This document shows positions 4,879-6,879 of a stretch of 6,879 nt of DNA, one piece after another; positions within the stretch are counted from its first letter, which is position 1; each line of letters starts with the position of its first letter. A program made the position numbers and the translations under genes. Below the pieces are notes generated by a model, which ran no database searches, was not told the origin of the DNA, and saw only the letters and a program-made list of their open reading frames with translations. This DNA is from an uncultured Actinomycetes bacterium. GTDB lineage: Bacteria > Actinomycetota > Thermoleophilia > Miltoncostaeales > Miltoncostaeaceae. Location of the stretch: assembly GCA_937862675.1 (NCBI GenBank), contig CALMEC010000226.1:1-6879 (forward strand), written 5' to 3'.

Positions 4879-5994
4879 TTACATCGCCCCAACATCTGGG
4901 GTCGGCGGAGGGGCCTGGAGGGGCGAGATGACGCCGATGCGGCCGACCGGCTCGGCGATCAGCTGGCCGATGGGATGGCCGGTGACGCCGCGACGCCCGA
5001 GTTCGGTCATCAGCGTCTCGAAACGGTCACGCGGACATGCGATCAGCAGTCCGCCGCTGGTCTGCGGGTCGAACATGAGGGTGGCGGCGTGGGGATCCAC
5101 CGCCCCCTGCAGATCGACCCACTGCCCGAAGTGCGCCCGGTTGCGCTCGACGGCCCCCGCGAGGTGCCCCTCGGCGATCAGCTCGAGGACCCCGAAGATG
5201 GGCGGAAGCCGGTCGATGCGGACGGCGGCGCCCACACCGCTCGCCGCGACGAGCTGGCGCAGGTGCCCGGCAAGGCCGAAGCCGGTGACGTCGGTGACGC
5301 ATCGGACGCCCGCCGAATGCGCGGCTGCGGCGGCGTCGCGATTGGACCGGAGCATCAGTGCGACCGCCGTCTCATGCGCCGCGCCGACGATCCCGTTCCG
5401 GGCGGCGGCGACGGCCACGCCCGTACCGAGCGCCTTGGTCAGGACGAGCACGTCGCCGGGACGTCCCGCGGCGTTGGTCGTCAGGTCGGCCGGATCGACC
5501 CGTCCCACCACGGCAAGACCGTACTTCGGTTCGGGGTCGTCGATCGTGTGTCCTCCGAGGACGGGGAACCCCTCCCGCGCCGCAGCCGCGGCACCGCCCC
5601 GGAGGATCGCCGCGAGCACCTCCCGGTCGCCGTCCTTCGGGTACCCCGTGATGGCAAGGCCGAAGAGCGGTGTGCCCCCCATCGCGAACACGTCACTCAT
5701 CGCGTTCGTCGCGGCGATCGCGCCGAAGGTCTCCGGATCGTCCACCAGGGGCGTGAAGAAGTCGAGCGTCCCGACGATCGCGGTGTCGTCGGCGATCCGG
5801 TAGACGCCGGCGTCGTCGAGGGTCTCGGTGCCGACCAGCACGTCCGGGTCGGAGACGCCCGGCAGACCGGACAGGAGATCGGCCAGGACGCCCGGCGCCA
5901 GCTTGCATCCGCATCCGGCCCCGTGGGCCATCCGCGTGAGCGGCGTCTGGGCCGTCCCGTCGTCCGTCGTGCCGGTCGTCGTCTGCTCATCCAT
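4879..5994 (-). CDS. selD: SelD, selenide, water dikinase (selenophosphate synthetase)
   Basis: SelD makes selenophosphate from selenide and ATP, the selenium donor for selenocysteine and 2-selenouridine. The protein has 371 residues, close to the usual ~345. The catalytic loop HGAGCGCK gives C28 (the Cys/Sec position, here a TGC Cys codon) and K31, matching Cys17 and Lys20 of E. coli SelD. Metal and ATP-binding acidic motifs follow: LDDAGVYR (D60, D61), TLDFFTPLVDDP (D78) and NAMSDVFAMGG (D101). VLGGHTIDDPEPKYGLAV (about 145-162) closes the AIRS domain. The second domain includes DVTGFGLAGHL and FDPQTSGGL. The start is ATG 5992-5994, not the upstream in-frame ATGs, because TACGCT lies six bases before it. 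No selA, selB, selC or selU is in the window, so which use of selenium it serves is open. It is divergent from a thioesterase gene. Confidence 0.97.
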   Translation of the reverse strand: MDEQTTTGTTDDGTAQTPLTRMAHGAGCGCKLAPGVLADLLSGLPGVSDPDVLVGTETLDDAGVYRIADDTAIVGTLDFFTPLVDDPETFGAIAATNAMSDVFAMGGTPLFGLAITGYPKDGDREVLAAILRGGAAAAAREGFPVLGGHTIDDPEPKYGLAVVGRVDPADLTTNAAGRPGDVLVLTKALGTGVAVAAARNGIVGAAHETAVALMLRSNRDAAAAAHSAGVRCVTDVTGFGLAGHLRQLVAASGVGAAVRIDRLPPIFGVLELIAEGHLAGAVERNRAHFGQWVDLQGAVDPHAATLMFDPQTSGGLLIACPRDRFETLMTELGRRGVTGHPIGQLIAEPVGRIGVISPLQAPPPTPDVGAM

Positions 5995-6000
5995 GGGCGA

Positions 6001-6006
6001 AGCGTA
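6001..6006 (-). promoter_or_regulatory. Predicted leaderless -10 box of selD
   Basis: TACGCT on the minus strand lies six bases before the selD ATG. A GGAGG further upstream is 17 bases or more from the ATG, too far to act as its Shine-Dalgarno site. TTACCG 19 bases upstream of the box is a possible -35. Confidence 0.5.
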
Positions 6007-6097
6007 CGCACACCTCCGGGCCGCCCGGTAAGACCCGGGCATCACCCTCCGGGCCCGTGCCGCTCACCGGCGACGACCACGCCCGGCCGGACTGGGG

Positions 6098-6103
6098 CAT
6101 GCT
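6098..6103 (+). promoter_or_regulatory. Possible leaderless -10 box of the thioesterase gene
   Basis: CATGCT lies six bases before the ATG at 6110, mirroring the spacing at selD. Its first base deviates from TAnnnT. No well-placed Shine-Dalgarno site is present; GGGG lies about 12 bases away. The selD and thioesterase promoters share the ~115-bp divergent gap. Confidence 0.35.
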
Positions 6104-6109
6104 TCGGAC

Positions 6110-6547
6110 ATGAACGACCGCAAGAGGCTCTCCGGCACCCTCACACCCCACTGCTTCGGGTGCGGAGACGCGAACACCCGTGGGCTGCGGCTGGAGATCT
6201 TCCAGGACGGGACCGACGCCGTCGCCACGTTCACCCCGACTCCGGACCTGGGCGGCTGGCCGGAGCGACTCCATGGAGGCGTGGTGGGCCTCCTGGTGGA
6301 CGAGATGCTGGTCTACGCCGGCGCGCCGCACGACCTGTGGGGCATGACGGCGAAGGTCCGATACTGGCTGCGGAAGCCCATCCCGTTCGGAGTGCCCCTT
6401 TCGCTCCGGTCACGCCTGATCCAGCGGAGCGATCGCGCCTACCGTGCGACGGTGGCGATCCACATGCCGGGCGACGTGCTGGCGGCCGAGGGCGAGGGCA
6501 CGTGCGTCCTGCGTCCGGCGGAGGCGGAGACGGCCCCGGCCGGCTGA
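6110..6547 (+). CDS. PaaI-like hotdog-fold thioesterase
   Basis: The protein has 145 residues, typical of single-domain hotdog thioesterases that hydrolyse acyl-CoA thioesters. The N-terminal CFGCGDANTRGLRLEI (residues 15-30) is the CFGCG-x-N-x-x-GL signature of a PaaI-like subgroup. The central helix carries HGGVVGLLVDEM (55-66), where the HGG loop binds CoA and D64 or E65 is the likely catalytic acid. The later strands, KVRYWLRKPIPFGVPL onward, fit the fold. No signal peptide or membrane segment is seen, so it is cytoplasmic and probably a homotetramer as in relatives. The substrate is unknown. It lies 64 bases before a menaquinone-pathway gene on the same strand, but a hairpin at its stop codon and a -10-like box before the next gene argue for separate transcription. 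Confidence 0.88.
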   Translation: MNDRKRLSGTLTPHCFGCGDANTRGLRLEIFQDGTDAVATFTPTPDLGGWPERLHGGVVGLLVDEMLVYAGAPHDLWGMTAKVRYWLRKPIPFGVPLSLRSRLIQRSDRAYRATVAIHMPGDVLAAEGEGTCVLRPAEAETAPAG

Positions 6548-6553
6548 CCGGCC
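6538..6553 (+). terminator. Hairpin over the thioesterase stop codon
   Basis: GGCCGG (6538-6543) and CCGGCC (6548-6553) form a perfect 6-bp stem with a CTGA loop that contains most of the stop codon. It may weaken read-through into the next gene. There is no U-tract. Confidence 0.4.
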
Positions 6554-6572
6554 TCGCGCGACTGCGCCTCGG

Positions 6573-6578
6573 TAGCAT
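6573..6578 (+). promoter_or_regulatory. Possible -10 box of the mqnD-like gene
   Basis: TAGCAT fits TAnnnT and would start transcription near 6585, giving a ~27-base leader that holds the Shine-Dalgarno site AAGGA (6601-6605). No good -35 is seen at normal spacing. Confidence 0.4.
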
Positions 6579-6611
6579 CGGACGTTCGGCAACCCCGACG
6601 AAGGAATCTGA

Positions 6612-6879
6612 GTGGGCGATCAGCTCATCCGTCTCGGACACAGTCCGGACCCCGACGACGCGTTCATGTTCTACGCACTTGCGGGGGAACCCAAGATCCC
6701 GACGCAGGGCTTTCAGTTCGAGCATCTGCTGCGCGACATCGAGACCCTCAACCAGTGGGCGACCGAGGGCCGCCTCGAGGTGACGGCGATGTCCGTCCAC
6801 GCGTACGCGTACGTCGCCGACCGCTACCGGCTGCTGCCGCACGGGGCGTCGATGGGTGAGAAGTACGGTCCGATCGTCG
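6612..6879 (+). CDS. mqnD: MqnD-like 1,4-dihydroxy-6-naphthoate synthase, 3' end outside the window
   Basis: This gene is cut by the window edge; 89 codons are visible. It starts at GTG 6612-6614, with AAGGA (6601-6605) six bases upstream. The protein opens IRLGHSPDPDDAFMFYALA, followed by FEHLLRDIETLN, then EVTAMSVHAYAYVADRYRLL and HGASMGEKYGP. These are features of the MqnA/MqnD (VitK2_biosynth) family, which has a periplasmic-binding-protein fold. MqnD converts cyclic dehypoxanthine futalosine to 1,4-dihydroxy-6-naphthoate in the futalosine route to menaquinone, in the cytoplasm. The opening differs from the SPCPND motif of classical MqnD, so a related MqnA/MqnD-family protein is the main alternative. 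If it is MqnD, other mqn genes should exist elsewhere in the genome. Confidence 0.78.
   Translation, partial: MGDQLIRLGHSPDPDDAFMFYALAGEPKIPTQGFQFEHLLRDIETLNQWATEGRLEVTAMSVHAYAYVADRYRLLPHGASMGEKYGPIV

Noticed and set aside
4372..6783. An 803-codon open frame on the plus strand
   Set aside because: It runs antisense across the secreted-protein and selD genes and then overlaps the thioesterase and mqnD-like genes in another frame. Its translation is Arg/Pro/Gly-rich and without motifs, as expected for a shadow in GC-rich DNA.
1..6879. CRISPR array, selenocysteine TGA read-through gene, transposase or defence genes
   Set aside because: I looked for regularly spaced repeats, split frames joined by TGA and the relevant motifs, and saw none.

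Overview
The window is high-GC DNA that reads as ordinary chromosome carrying mostly housekeeping genes, nine of them protein-coding plus one tRNA. An actinobacterial origin fits best, possibly Thermoleophilia or a relative. The support is a Gram-positive-type LexA box (GAAC-RNRY-GTTC), a tRNA without encoded CCA, a MqnA/MqnD-family gene, and several starts that look leaderless, with a TAnnnT -10 box 6-7 nt before the start codon. The lineage is inferred, not proven.

Layout. Bases 1-166 hold no supportable gene. lexA (minus, 167-778) has an SOS box in its own promoter. Divergent from it is tRNA-Leu(GAG) (895-979, plus), followed by a hairpin and a YgjP-type zinc metallopeptidase (1036-1740, plus). 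That gene converges on a run of five minus-strand genes: a UBP-type zinc-finger protein (1975-2349), a 48-residue membrane peptide (2632-2778), secG (3128-3358), a secreted propeller-like protein (3561-4754) and selD (4879-5994). These five have wide gaps, own promoters or hairpins, so they look like single units and not one operon. A hotdog thioesterase (6110-6547, plus) diverges from selD. It is followed by the start of a menaquinone-pathway gene, probably mqnD (6612 to the window edge).

Function. The genes serve unrelated jobs: SOS control, leucine decoding, protein export, selenophosphate synthesis and probably futalosine-route menaquinone synthesis. I see no defence system, CRISPR array, transposase or biosynthetic cluster, and I do not claim a new system.

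The most interesting non-genic signal is a ~160-bp foldback element (2969-3129) with perfect 13-bp terminal inverted repeats. Its right end overlaps the secG stop codon, and it looks like a MITE. Other points worth checking are the repeated leaderless promoter arrangement, the degenerate WGSC signature beside a nine-G run in the YgjP-like gene, and the uncharacterised 48-residue membrane peptide.
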